The notes beneath the pieces are model-generated. The model was not told the DNA's origin. It worked only from the letters and a program-made list of their open reading frames with translations, and did not search any database. The position numbers and the translations under genes were made by a program. From Symbiodinium natans (taxonomy: Eukaryota; Sar; Dinophyceae; Suessiales; Symbiodiniaceae), in contig CAJNDS010000355.1 of NCBI GenBank assembly GCA_905221605.1, positions 68,913-132,912 of the forward strand: a DNA stretch of 64,000 nucleotides. The letters are read 5' to 3'. Shown here one piece after another: positions 23,941 to 32,560 of this stretch. Position 1 is the stretch's first letter; the number at the start of each line of letters is the position of its first letter.

Positions 23941-24589
23941 GCCCAGAAAGCCCAGAATGACAGTGCAACTTGCGCAAGGCCAATGAACCATGTGTAGACA
24001 TGCCTGCTATTTTTGCGGAAGAATACTGTTCCTCAAAAAGGTAAAATAGGGATCAGTATCCTTTACTTGTCTGGGGGGATCTTAGGCACAGTAGATCCCA
24101 GCCTGGTCCATAGTTCATGCACAGCAACCTTGCAACCTTCCAAAAAGATGTCGCTGCTCAGGGTCCTTTCTCAGCACAAGCCAAACCGTTCCTTTTCTTT
24201 CCGGAGCGTTGGAATTTGCACGCCTTGCGGCATTGTATCCGACTTGGTTGTGAAACGGCCAGAACTTCGAAGCAACGTAAGAGCCCTCAGCTCCATCACC
24301 TGACATGGGCGGACACAGCACCGAAACATACCGAAACCAAGGCCCTAAAGCTGAAAGAAGACATTTCAAGAACCCTCGCCATCCCACAGGCCCTGCACCC
24401 ACACACAAAAAAAAGGGGTGCCCCGCAAGACTTGGATGGCCTCTGGGTGTTCTTCTGGAGCACGGCCACAATGTCTTCCATGGCCTCAGCTCCATTCAAG
24501 GTTGACAGGGTTGAGGGTTTAAGGTTTGTGGGTCTTAGGGAGCCCTATTCGCTTTGGGACCTGAAAACACGCAAAATCCGGCGAGAGCC

Positions 24590-24690
24590 GGGCCTGGGCC
24601 CCGTCGTCGCCGATCGCGTTGTCTGACAAGTCGATCTGGGTCAGCGCAGTGTTGGTTTTGATGGCCTCGGCCAGCGCCTGGGGCGAAAGG
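24590..24690 (-). pseudogene. Leucine-rich-repeat exon fragment
   Basis: The best-preserved copy: QALAEAIKTNTALTQIDLSD followed by NAIGDDGAQA, a full RNI/NLRC3-like repeat. Known LRRs of this kind form solenoid protein-binding surfaces. There is no adjoining LRR in frame, so a single-repeat exon or a relic is likely. Confidence 0.65.
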
Positions 24691-24960
24691 GGAAGAGTGG
24701 AAGGGGCCTCCGCTACTTTGTTGCTAGACCAACCCCCCCGTCCCCGCGCGTTGTTTGCAGACGGCTCACTTAGTCTAGTTGCATGCAAAACCTCGAGATC
24801 GGAGAGGTAAGTCGTCGTAGTAGTCATCGCAGTGCTGTGGCAGCCGTTGTGGTCATTGTTGTAGCAGTAACAGCTGCAGTTGGAGTAGTTTGGGTCGAAG
24901 TCGTGGTAGTGGTTGTCGCAATAGCAGCAGTAGCCAGCAGGCAGTAGTCAGTATCAGTAG

Positions 24961-25084
24961 TCGTGTGGTGGTGGTGGTGGTGGTTGTGGTGGTTGTGGTG
25001 GTGGTGGTGGTGGTGGTCGTGGTGGTGGTCGTGGTGGTGGTCGTGGTGGTCGTGGTGGTGGTCGTGGTGGTCGTGGTGGTCGTG

Positions 25085-25125
<41 letters not shown>

Positions 25126-25150
25126 GGTGGTGGAGGTGGTGGTGGTGGCT
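24961..25150. repeat. (GTGGTC)n/(GTG)n microsatellite
   Basis: About 190 bp of GTG/GTC units. It produces His/Asp, Thr and Val/Trp homopolymer-like frames that are not genes. Confidence 0.9.
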
Positions 25151-25680
25151 AGTGCCAGTGTCCATCGGTTTGCGTGGTTCTCAGCATGCAGCCTGCACTT
25201 GTGCTGTTGCAACGAATCATTGTTTCCGTTTGTGCATGTGCGAGGTGATGCAAATTTGCGGTTCGAGATGAGTCGTCCACCGGTTCGGGGCCACAATGCC
25301 GGAACACATGCCGGCAAACCCTAAACCCTATAAACCCTATAGGCGGCAGGCTTCCTTTTACGGCTTTAGGAACATGTCTTCGCTCACACGCACGTTTCGC
25401 AACCGCAGGGTTTCTTGTCTGAAAGCTCATGCTGCGGAAACCGGATGCACTGGCAGCATGGACGTTCTCATCGTGTGGGCATGGGAAGCGGATGCCCTGG
25501 TGAAGGCCTGACGCGAACAAGATTCCTTCGAGGCGAAACACGCCGTTTCTCGGTGCTTGCCCGAAAGGCTAAACTGCCCGCCCTGCGCCTCCGCGCTTTT
25601 GCTTCGTCTGTGTCCCGAAAATCTTGACCCATTCTTGAGCCCTTGAGGCGCGATCTGTGGCTGTTCACAGTTTCCGAGCC

Positions 25681-25800
25681 TCACAAGAAATCCCAACACG
25701 AGAAGCGCCCGGCCTGGGCCCCCGTAGCGCGCAACGCGTTCCAGCTCAAGTCGATCTGGGTCACCGAAGTGTTCACTTTGATGGCTTCGGCTGTTCGGAC
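25681..25800 (-). pseudogene. Leucine-rich-repeat exon fragment
   Basis: The minus strand reads AEAIKVNTSVTQIDLSWNAL, matching the RNI-like LRR unit, followed by a degenerate GATGAQA-like turn. It is open at both ends into unrelated sequence, so it is either one exon of a larger gene or a dispersed fragment. Confidence 0.6.
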
Positions 25801-25957
25801 CGTAGTCTGTAACGGTAAGGTGAAACAGGCTTGCCAGGCCTGCACGAAAATGATGGCTACAAGGAGCGCAGGTAAGGTCGAGCAAGTCAGAGCTTGCACA
25901 CAAAAATGGGCGCCCTCAGGGCACGTGAATATGGAAAGGGGGCTGCAGCCCAACAAA

Positions 25958-26641
25958 CTAATTTCCTCTCCCTCTTCCAGGCTTGATAGCCTCACTTGGT
26001 AAAGGGGTCGTCGAAGGCTCCGAACTCCACAGGCGTCCTTGCCGGTCGAAGGAAGCACCATGAGGAGGCGTCTCATTGCAGTACCCGATGAAGTTGTTGC
26101 GCCATGCCGCAGGCAGCCAATCAGGAGCTGTCCGGGAACTCTGGGCCTTGAATGTTGCAATCGACGAACTTGCAGACCGCTCAGAACCACCGCCATCAGC
26201 ACGATCTTCATGGGGCAAAGAAGATGTGGGTGGCGCAGAAGTCGGCCCGGACTCAGCATCAGTCGAATATCTACTGTGGGTCCCCTCAATCCCAGGCACC
26301 ATCTCGACGTCAGCTGACGTGTCACATGCACCAGGAGCAGAAACCGCAGCCTTAGCTTCCCTCCTTTGCTGCCTCTTCCTTTGCCTGCGCTCAGCACGGC
26401 GCTGACGCAGACGACGGACCAAGGCATCATCATCCAGAGCGCCAGTGTCACCACCAGCACTCGGGGAGCAAGCAGCATTCCCCGGGACCATCACTGACGC
26501 AGCAGCCGGAGCATCAGCCGGCCGCAACGCGGCCGACACAGCAGCAGCGGCAACCGCCGCGATGGTGCGGCGCGGGGCCTTTGCATCGCACGCGGCACGC
26601 ACAGCCGCAGCCACAAGGGCTGAGCCATGACGCACCGACAT
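25958..26641 (-). CDS. Ala/Arg-rich protein, unrecognised
   Basis: 227 residues from an ATG at 26641. An alanine-rich amphipathic start (SALVAAAVRAACDAKAPRR then AVAAAAVSAAL) leads to a strongly basic helix (RRLRQRRAERRQRKRQQR) and a Ser/Pro-rich acidic tail. From memory, similar Ala-rich openings occur in many predicted dinoflagellate proteins near retroelements; this is unverified. The composition would suit a nucleic-acid-binding ORF1 or Gag-like protein. It lies 200 bp from the 3' LTR, outside the element. An LRR fragment follows in the same direction. Confidence 0.5.
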   Translation of the reverse strand: MSVRHGSALVAAAVRAACDAKAPRRTIAAVAAAAVSAALRPADAPAAASVMVPGNAACSPSAGGDTGALDDDALVRRLRQRRAERRQRKRQQRREAKAAVSAPGACDTSADVEMVPGIEGTHSRYSTDAESGPTSAPPTSSLPHEDRADGGGSERSASSSIATFKAQSSRTAPDWLPAAWRNNFIGYCNETPPHGASFDRQGRLWSSEPSTTPLPSEAIKPGRGRGN

Positions 26642-26699
26642 TTCTCTCCCTATGTTCGAAACCTAAGGGGAAAGCCTCGAACAGCAGTCGCTTGAGCCT

Positions 26700-26736
26700 T
26701 CTTTGATGGCTTCGGCCAGCGCCTGGGCTCTCGGCA
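26700..26736 (-). pseudogene. Truncated leucine-rich-repeat fragment
   Basis: The minus strand gives QALAEAIKE and stops resembling the repeat there. It is a broken copy of the unit at 24.6, 25.7 and 44.0 kb, about 100 bp from the retrotransposon. Confidence 0.5.
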
Positions 26737-26798
26737 GTAGTGGAAACGGAGATTCAGGCTGAGGAAACTATATTCCCTGAGAATATATGTATATATAT

Positions 26799-26834
<36 letters not shown>

Positions 26835-26840
26835 TTATAT

Positions 26841-27140
26841 TGTGAAGTCGACCGGCACTGGACTTGCACTAAGCCAATGCAATCACAGCCCGGTCACGCT
26901 GTTTTACGACTTCGCGAGTTCAAGCACTTGTGCGGCTACGCCTGAGTGCGTCCGGTCGGACCGCACAGCAACCTAAGAGCTACTGTACGAAACTACCGTG
27001 CTCAAAGGCACAAGCTCGGTACTTGAGCCAAAATATTGGCATTGTTACGAATTGCAAAACTACGCATGCAAAGGAAAACTACTACAGTACTGGCCCTGGC
27101 AGCTTTGCACATGCAGCGTGCGTGCATAGACCTGCACACA
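26841..27140 (-). repeat. 3' LTR of the retrotransposon
   Basis: Downstream LTR, identical to the 5' copy over 300 bp. It abuts a (TA/CATA)-type microsatellite at 26788-26840. The spliced-leader-like 13-mer is at 27022-27034. Ends are fixed by where identity with the other LTR stops on both sides. Confidence 0.95.
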
Positions 27141-27150
27141 TTCGCCCCTC
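27141..27150 (-). other. Putative polypurine tract
   Basis: Immediately upstream of the 3' LTR on the element strand the sequence is GAGGGGCGAA, nine purines in ten. This fits the plus-strand primer of LTR elements by position and composition, although it is short. Confidence 0.5.
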
Positions 27151-27719
27151 AGCCGAGGCTTCCAGCTCATCTCGAGCTCGGAGTGCAGCAGGCACTCGCG
27201 CTGAACACAGAAAGGGAAGGGAGAGGGTGTCGCGTGCGACCGCGGTGGTCCGCACATCATGAGCATTGGCATGCGGCAGGGACGCTAGCCCGCACCACCA
27301 CAACGAACGCACGACGACAGCAACCCTCAGCAGCCCTAAACAGCCCTTTCCCTGGAGGTCCTCACCCTTTTGCTGGTGGGCGAGGCTCTTGAATCCTCGA
27401 GCTGGTCTCTAGCTGCCAGTACGCAGACTATGGTACAAATGGTACAAACTACAGGCCCTAAGCTACGGCTACGGCTACTCACCTATCCAGAACTACCCTA
27501 CGGGCTACCGGACTCAGCGAGAGCCGCGCACATTGCTTGTGCCGCAGCCAGTGCAACTCGCACGCGCTTCGGCGAGCGCACTGCCGCGACCAGGACACGG
27601 TCCGCAGCACCTGCAAAAGAGCACCCTCGACAAGAGGGGCCACTGGCAGGGCGGAGAAGAAAAGTGCGGGGAATGCAAAATGGGCAGGCTTCCAACCTGC
27701 CGCGGCTTTTCGCCCGCAG
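27151..27719 (-). other. Element 3' untranslated region
   Basis: About 570 bp between the PLD-type frame and the polypurine tract. Short open frames here show no recognisable motif. It presumably carries 3' UTR and packaging signals. Confidence 0.4.
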
Positions 27720-28691
27720 TCACGCAAAAGAAAGTGCAAAAGGTTGGCGAAGCAACGTGCCGTGTTGCAACGCCTGCTCTGATAATGCGTGGATACATAC
27801 CACGCCGCGCCAACTGGCCGCAGCCTCCTCGATACCCTGTGGAGCAGTGTTGGGGGCACGAGTGGCGTTGCCAGCAACGTTGGAGCTACTGGCTCGCTCC
27901 AACTGAGGGCGCTTTGCAACCGCCTCATCGAGGGAGAATGCCTCAGCCGACACCCTCTGGAAATCCTCGACGTAGGACTGCGCGACAGGGTGCGTCTTGG
28001 GGACCTCAAGCTTAAGCCCTGCCTCCGCATTGGCTTTGCTGCTTGTGGTAAAATTGAGGCTCCCAATCAGCACCACCGCGCCGTCAGGCCGCAGTAGGCA
28101 AAGGGCCTTGGCATGGTGCAGCCCTTGAATCCCGGTGCCTACCTTAGCCCCGCGGCCGTCGCGAGCATAGGCGTCGCGCAAGGATGTGCCGCAACCCACC
28201 TTCACCTCGGCACCTGCGGCCGCCAAGCGTTTCAACGCTTGCCACTGAAGCTTGGTGCGGTGGCATTGTCCCATGTCGGCGACAATCCGAACGCTTGCGC
28301 CCTTGCCAAGCGACGCTTCGATTGCCTCGATGCAGGATGGGCAATCTAAGCTGTAAGCCCGGATGTAGATCACATCCTCTGCTGCTCCAGACCCAAGCAG
28401 CGTTTGGGCGGCCTGAATGTATGGCCCGCCCGCAAGGAATTCCGCTTCTTTGACTGGAGAACTCCTAGCGGGGGCTGGGCCCTTGTTCCTCCGGCCTGGC
28501 GTGCGCGCCACAGTGGCAGTGGCGGCACGTTGCACGGAGCCGGACTGTGCGTGGGCTGCGCTCGCTCCATTTGCTGGGGCCGCGGCCAGGTCACGACCCG
28601 CGAGCCCCTGAAAGCAGGAGAGCCCGCGGCTCTTGGCCGCGAGTTGGGAGAAACACCCTGTTCCCCAAACCCAACACCACCTTACCCTTAG
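27720..28691 (-). CDS. Accessory frame with phospholipase-D-superfamily domain
   Basis: Open from 28691 with no ATG before the domain, overlapping the preceding ORF by about 100 nt. It is therefore probably made as a frameshifted or spliced fusion. From 28535 it gives 271 residues. The core has IYIRAYSLD, a strand-helix region with VRIVADMGQCHRTK, then LHHAKALCL, VLIGSLNFT and NAE, in the order of a single-HKD PLD-type nuclease or lipase such as mitochondrial PLD6 and bacterial Nuc. The His and Lys of HxK are present. The Asp expected four residues after the Lys is Leu, with an Asp three positions further on. GSxN is intact. One HKD implies a dimer. Substrate unknown; nuclease is a guess from the family and the element context. 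Confidence 0.78.
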   Translation of the reverse strand, partial: LRVRWCWVWGTGCFSQLAAKSRGLSCFQGLAGRDLAAAPANGASAAHAQSGSVQRAATATVARTPGRRNKGPAPARSSPVKEAEFLAGGPYIQAAQTLLGSGAAEDVIYIRAYSLDCPSCIEAIEASLGKGASVRIVADMGQCHRTKLQWQALKRLAAAGAEVKVGCGTSLRDAYARDGRGAKVGTGIQGLHHAKALCLLRPDGAVVLIGSLNFTTSSKANAEAGLKLEVPKTHPVAQSYVEDFQRVSAEAFSLDEAVAKRPQLERASSSNVAGNATRAPNTAPQGIEEAAASWRGVVCIHALSEQALQHGTLLRQPFALSFA

Positions 28692-30720
28692 CTAGGGCAT
28701 CGGAGGCGGTACTCCGAATGGAGTCTGTGAGCGCAGGACCCGCGCCTCGCTGGGCCGCGTGCAAAAACCCTAAGGAACGGGCGGTGTCCATTGCGGCATC
28801 GCAATGCCCGCAGCGTCCTTCTGCCAGGTAAGCACGACAGCCACAGGCAGCTGTCTCCTCCTTGAGATGCACCCAAACCTTATGGGTCACCCCTTTCTTG
28901 GTGCTCGCGACCTCAAACGTCGCCTCAGAGCCAAGGAGTTGAGACAGCCGCGCCTCCGGGGCCGCGGTGTTGCCATGTCGCAAATGCGCAATGCGATTGG
29001 CAACGGCACGACTCACGTACCACAGAACAGCACCGCACAAGATCACTACCACGAGAGTGATGGCTGTTCCGGCGACCCACACGGCCCGCCTCGCCCCGTG
29101 ACCGATTTCCTCGACCACGTCGGCCGAAATCGCTGCAACCGCGTGCATAGAGTCCTCGACAACATGCACAGCCCCGCGGTGCAACTGCAAGGCAATCGGC
29201 GCCGACGCTGCAGCCGCCAGGCCCCACCAGCCGTTGATGTTCCCGTTGAGGGCGTGCATCAACCGATTGAGGAGCCCGCGACCCAGGAAAAACGGGGTCC
29301 GCGGCGGAAGCGGAACACTCGGCGGCGGCCGGGCCGACCCGCACGGGAAGGCTGGGACCCAGCTTGTGCTTGGGCGGGGCTGGAACGCGGCAATTATGCC
29401 CGCGGCGTAAGCGCCCCAGGCGTACTTGCCCCTCCCCTTGGGCTTGCCCTTGGCATCGGACTTGCCTCTGCCCTTCGGCTTACCCTGGCCCTTGCCACGG
29501 GCGTCTGCCCAAGCACCCCACGGGTCGCGGCCCTTGCCGTACGTCGCCTCCTCGCGACGTCTCTTGCCGCCCCTCTTCTTGTGTTTGCTTCTAAGAAGAG
29601 GCTGGATCGTTTCCTGATCCATCGCGCGATTGGCCAGAAGGATCTCGTACTCCAGCTCGTCCTGGCTGCTCTCGGAGCCCGAGTCCCTCTCTTCGCCGCG
29701 CCGCGGATCCGGGATCCCGCGGGAAACGACCTCTGCCAAGCGGAGGGGCGTGCTGCACCTAAAGCACAGCTGCCTGAATGAAAGGTTCCATTCATAGCAG
29801 TTAGGGCACTGCCACCCTGCTATGCGGAGCGCTTCGCTGATGTGATCATCGCGCTCCGCCTTCTCCGCCTGGCGCCGCTCCCGCTTCTTGGCGCGCTCGG
29901 CCGCCTGCGCCTCCTCGGCCGCCTGGAGGGCTTCTGCGAGTTCCTCATCGCTGAGGAGCCTCGCGGCATCTGCCCGCGCTTGTTGGTCTTCAAGCTCTTC
30001 GGCAGAAAACCTCCGCCGCCATTGCTCCGGCGCGGTTTGGGGATCCACCTCCCACCACCCGATGTCGATCCCATTGATCCATCGGCCGTCGCACGGGGCG
30101 CCCGCATTCGGGCCGCCCGCGTGCGTGGTGAGGCACTGGTCCTCGGTAACCGGGTTGATGGCTTCGCAGAAGAAGCACCGCCAACTGCCGTAGGGGTAAA
30201 AGCGGCCTTCGACGTAGGCTCGGTTGGCTGGGAGGGCGACCTCGTCCGCCTCATCCGCGGTGGCCGCCTCCATCTCAACCGAGACCTCTTCGTCCTTGAC
30301 GACCTCAGCCTCCTCCTCCTGTTCCTCCTTGGCCAGGGGCTCTTCTCGCTCCCGGCCGACGTTGAGGTGGGACTCAGTGCGAACCTCGGCGCGCATCAAA
30401 ACGACGTCAAGGCTATCCGCGGCTGGGTCGCCCGCGAAGAAGGAGTCGATCTCCTTGGCATGGAGATCGTCAAGAGGCGTCACCAGGTCCGGCGAGTAAT
30501 CTCGCTTGGAGCGACGCTCAGCCAGGCGTCGCTGGACGTCGCCCTTCGGCGGCTCGAGGGCCCGCCCGCGCGGAGCGGCCTTCCGCGGAGGCTCGGGCTC
30601 GGCCTCCTCCGTGGGCTCGCTCTTGGGCGTGGACCCTCCATCGCTTCCCTCCGGAGCACCAGGGGGGTCCAGCTCCGACGACCCGGCGGTGGCTACCACC
30701 ATAGATGTGGTGCGATCCAT
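28591..30720 (-). CDS. Accessory ORF: RanBP2-type zinc fingers, TM segment, SWIM-like motif
   Basis: 709 residues from the ATG at 30720. The N-terminal 160 residues are acidic and Pro-rich. A RanBP2-like finger starts near residue 182 (SWRCFFCEAIN with later cysteines). A second at about 305-324 fits W-x-C-x2-C-x3-N-x6-C-x2-C exactly (GWQCPNCYEWN...CFRC). A coiled, Glu/Ala/Arg-rich helix lies between them. A Lys/Gly-rich basic region (385-435) follows, then a strong transmembrane helix at 548-571. A C-x-C-x8-C-x-H motif at 627-641 resembles a SWIM finger. The combination suggests an RNA- or protein-binding membrane protein, perhaps a stand-in for an envelope or movement protein, but no envelope homology is visible. 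The start overlaps the preceding ORF; the end overlaps the next frame. Confidence 0.75.
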   Translation of the reverse strand: MDRTTSMVVATAGSSELDPPGAPEGSDGGSTPKSEPTEEAEPEPPRKAAPRGRALEPPKGDVQRRLAERRSKRDYSPDLVTPLDDLHAKEIDSFFAGDPAADSLDVVLMRAEVRTESHLNVGREREEPLAKEEQEEEAEVVKDEEVSVEMEAATADEADEVALPANRAYVEGRFYPYGSWRCFFCEAINPVTEDQCLTTHAGGPNAGAPCDGRWINGIDIGWWEVDPQTAPEQWRRRFSAEELEDQQARADAARLLSDEELAEALQAAEEAQAAERAKKRERRQAEKAERDDHISEALRIAGWQCPNCYEWNLSFRQLCFRCSTPLRLAEVVSRGIPDPRRGEERDSGSESSQDELEYEILLANRAMDQETIQPLLRSKHKKRGGKRRREEATYGKGRDPWGAWADARGKGQGKPKGRGKSDAKGKPKGRGKYAWGAYAAGIIAAFQPRPSTSWVPAFPCGSARPPPSVPLPPRTPFFLGRGLLNRLMHALNGNINGWWGLAAAASAPIALQLHRGAVHVVEDSMHAVAAISADVVEEIGHGARRAVWVAGTAITLVVVILCGAVLWYVSRAVANRIAHLRHGNTAAPEARLSQLLGSEATFEVASTKKGVTHKVWVHLKEETAACGCRAYLAEGRCGHCDAAMDTARSLGFLHAAQRGAGPALTDSIRSTASDALAKGKVVLGLGNRVFLPTRGQEPRALLLSGARGS

Positions 30721-32560
30721 CCTCAAGCTGGATTCGGTCCCCTCGCCTCAGGAGCGGGACTCTCGAGTGATCGTACCCGTTGGCTTTGTGGTACCTAATC
30801 ACTCGGAGCATGGGCACCTCCCCATACCCACCGTCCTTTCCTCGGCGGAACAGCCGTCCCCGCCAGTCCTGACGAAAAGGGTCAAGAGGTGCGGAGGGGC
30901 TGATCCCCAGGTTGGGCGGAAGAGAGGCGCCATGGCAGGCCGCCTGATGCAAGTGGTACTGCACCAGCGACTCAAAAGCTAGCCCGCATCCCGGAGCCGA
31001 ACATCCGTAGTGGCCGTCAGCGTTGGGGCGAGGCTCCTCTGAGGCTGAGGCGGACTGGGCGGTCCCGCCTCCCGAAGGCCTGGCGGAACTGCTCGGCCCC
31101 GCAGCCCCGGGGGCGTCCTGACCATCGTCAGACACCTCTTCCCCGTCGGCGCCTTCCCCGGCCGCCCGACTCTCTCCCTCTCGGCGCAGCGTTTTGAGGG
31201 ACTCCTCACGCTTGGTGATCTTCTCCAGCTTCACCATCGCAGTTCCCGCAACCTCCAGTATCCTCGACTGGAGCTTCTGCGCTCTAAGAAGAGCTTCGGA
31301 CCGCGCGAGGTATTCCTTCGCGCTGGTGACCACAGACTGGCCGAGCACGAGGACTCCTTCCTCTGTGCTCTCGGCCTTGGCCCCACTTGCGGGCTCCTCG
31401 TCCTCCTTCACTTTGACCGCGGCTGGAGGCGCCCGCGTGTCGGGAAGATCCGAGCTGGAACTATCTTCCTCGACACCTTCAGCTTCTTGGGCTGCCTCTT
31501 CCTCGAGCGAGTCCTCGGGCTCGAGGACATTGGGGCCCGGGACGTTACGCCTAGGGTACACCTTGGGCTTCGCTGGCACGATCGAAGTCCTAGGGGTCCC
31601 TAAGGGACGCCCTTTGGCCTTAGGCGCGGCCTTAGGAGGGGTAACAGGTTGGGCGGCCCCCGCGGCCATGACACGACCCGCAGGGGCCAGCGCAACCGTC
31701 GAGGAGCTCGCCGCGCCGCTGCTGGCCGCAGCAGCTTGGGACGCTTGGACCGTGCCCAGTTTCGGTCCTCGCCCCAACGGCGGGTTGGGGCCCGCACTGG
31801 TGTCGCCTAAACTCTTTAGGTCGACACGCAGGACCAACCTATCCACTTCCAACTCAGCTATCAAGTCTGAGTAGACAGGCGAGCCCCTGGGGAGTGCCCA
31901 GATGCGGGAAATGCCGGTGGCCCTAATCTGGCCAGTGAGGGCCACCCCATCCGCTCCTGCATAGATGGGCACTCCGGCGTCCCGCAGGACCGCCAGTCGG
32001 ACCTCGACTATGCAAGTCGATCCGCGGCGGAACCCGCGCCTTCCGTCCTCCCACTGCGTGGGGCAGTGTCCTAGGACGTAGTGCACCCCGAGGCGGCCTC
32101 CCGGCCCGCCGCCGGGGATCAGGCCGTTCTGCACCAGGCTTGGCACGACATGCAGGTCCGTGCCGTGCCACATGGCCGGGCCATACTGACGGATGAGGTC
32201 GTCGATGGCCGTCTCACTTAGGCCCTCCATCATGAACCCCATCGGATGGCCGCAATCGGCAGAGTGGCCTTGGAAGGCACGAAGGAAACCAGCGTGCGAG
32301 GTGTCCAACCTCGGTTTCCGCTGGTTGGCGTCGTGCGCGACCGCCTGGTTGTACTGGTTGATGGTGATCCCGAGTTGTTCGATCAACTCATCAACCGGGT
32401 AGAGGCCGCCCGGACCGAACCGGCCTCTGCAGCCACCTTCGCCGTGCCGCATGCATCGGACTAGCAGGCGCTGCACGTCGTCGATCGTGGGCGGGCCCTT
32501 CCGGCCCTTAGGGCCTGGGCTCTTGCTCTTGCCCCTGCCCTTCGACCCTCCTCCACCCAT
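30518..32560 (-). CDS. Accessory ORF with Tpt1/KptA RNA 2'-phosphotransferase domain
   Basis: 680 residues from the ATG at 32560; the frame is open further upstream. Residues 25-235 carry the Tpt1/KptA signature in order: R38-H39 in RCMRHG, LYPVDELI, RAFQGHS at 94-100, WHGT at 131-134 with NGLIPG, GVHYV, and RRGS at 178-181. The catalytic Arg-His-Arg-Arg set of the family appears to be kept. Known Tpt1 enzymes use NAD+ to remove a 2'-phosphate from RNA splice junctions, and some ADP-ribosylate nucleic-acid ends. A long disordered, acidic/Ser-rich middle follows. A C2H2 finger (C-x4-C-x12-H-x4-H) lies at about 30930-31015. The ATG overlaps the Pol end by about 100 nt in the -1 frame, and the 3' end overlaps the next frame by about 200 nt. 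Domain call firm; role in the element unknown. Confidence 0.88.
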   Translation of the reverse strand: MGGGGSKGRGKSKSPGPKGRKGPPTIDDVQRLLVRCMRHGEGGCRGRFGPGGLYPVDELIEQLGITINQYNQAVAHDANQRKPRLDTSHAGFLRAFQGHSADCGHPMGFMMEGLSETAIDDLIRQYGPAMWHGTDLHVVPSLVQNGLIPGGGPGGRLGVHYVLGHCPTQWEDGRRGFRRGSTCIVEVRLAVLRDAGVPIYAGADGVALTGQIRATGISRIWALPRGSPVYSDLIAELEVDRLVLRVDLKSLGDTSAGPNPPLGRGPKLGTVQASQAAAASSGAASSSTVALAPAGRVMAAGAAQPVTPPKAAPKAKGRPLGTPRTSIVPAKPKVYPRRNVPGPNVLEPEDSLEEEAAQEAEGVEEDSSSSDLPDTRAPPAAVKVKEDEEPASGAKAESTEEGVLVLGQSVVTSAKEYLARSEALLRAQKLQSRILEVAGTAMVKLEKITKREESLKTLRREGESRAAGEGADGEEVSDDGQDAPGAAGPSSSARPSGGGTAQSASASEEPRPNADGHYGCSAPGCGLAFESLVQYHLHQAACHGASLPPNLGISPSAPLDPFRQDWRGRLFRRGKDGGYGEVPMLRVIRYHKANGYDHSRVPLLRRGDRIQLEDGSHHIYGGSHRRVVGAGPPWCSGGKRWRVHAQERAHGGGRARASAEGRSARAGPRAAEGRRPATPG

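Noticed and set aside
24824-25324. His/Asp-, Thr- and Val-repeat proteins
   Set aside because: Translations of the GTG/GTC microsatellite in different registers.
26837-26840. ATAT as proof of target-site duplication
   Set aside because: The site is an AT microsatellite, so the match is weak evidence; the LTR pair itself carries the call.
28804-30798. Long plus-strand frames opposite the retrotransposon accessory ORFs
   Set aside because: GC-rich antisense shadows. The minus strand carries the zinc-finger and TM motifs.
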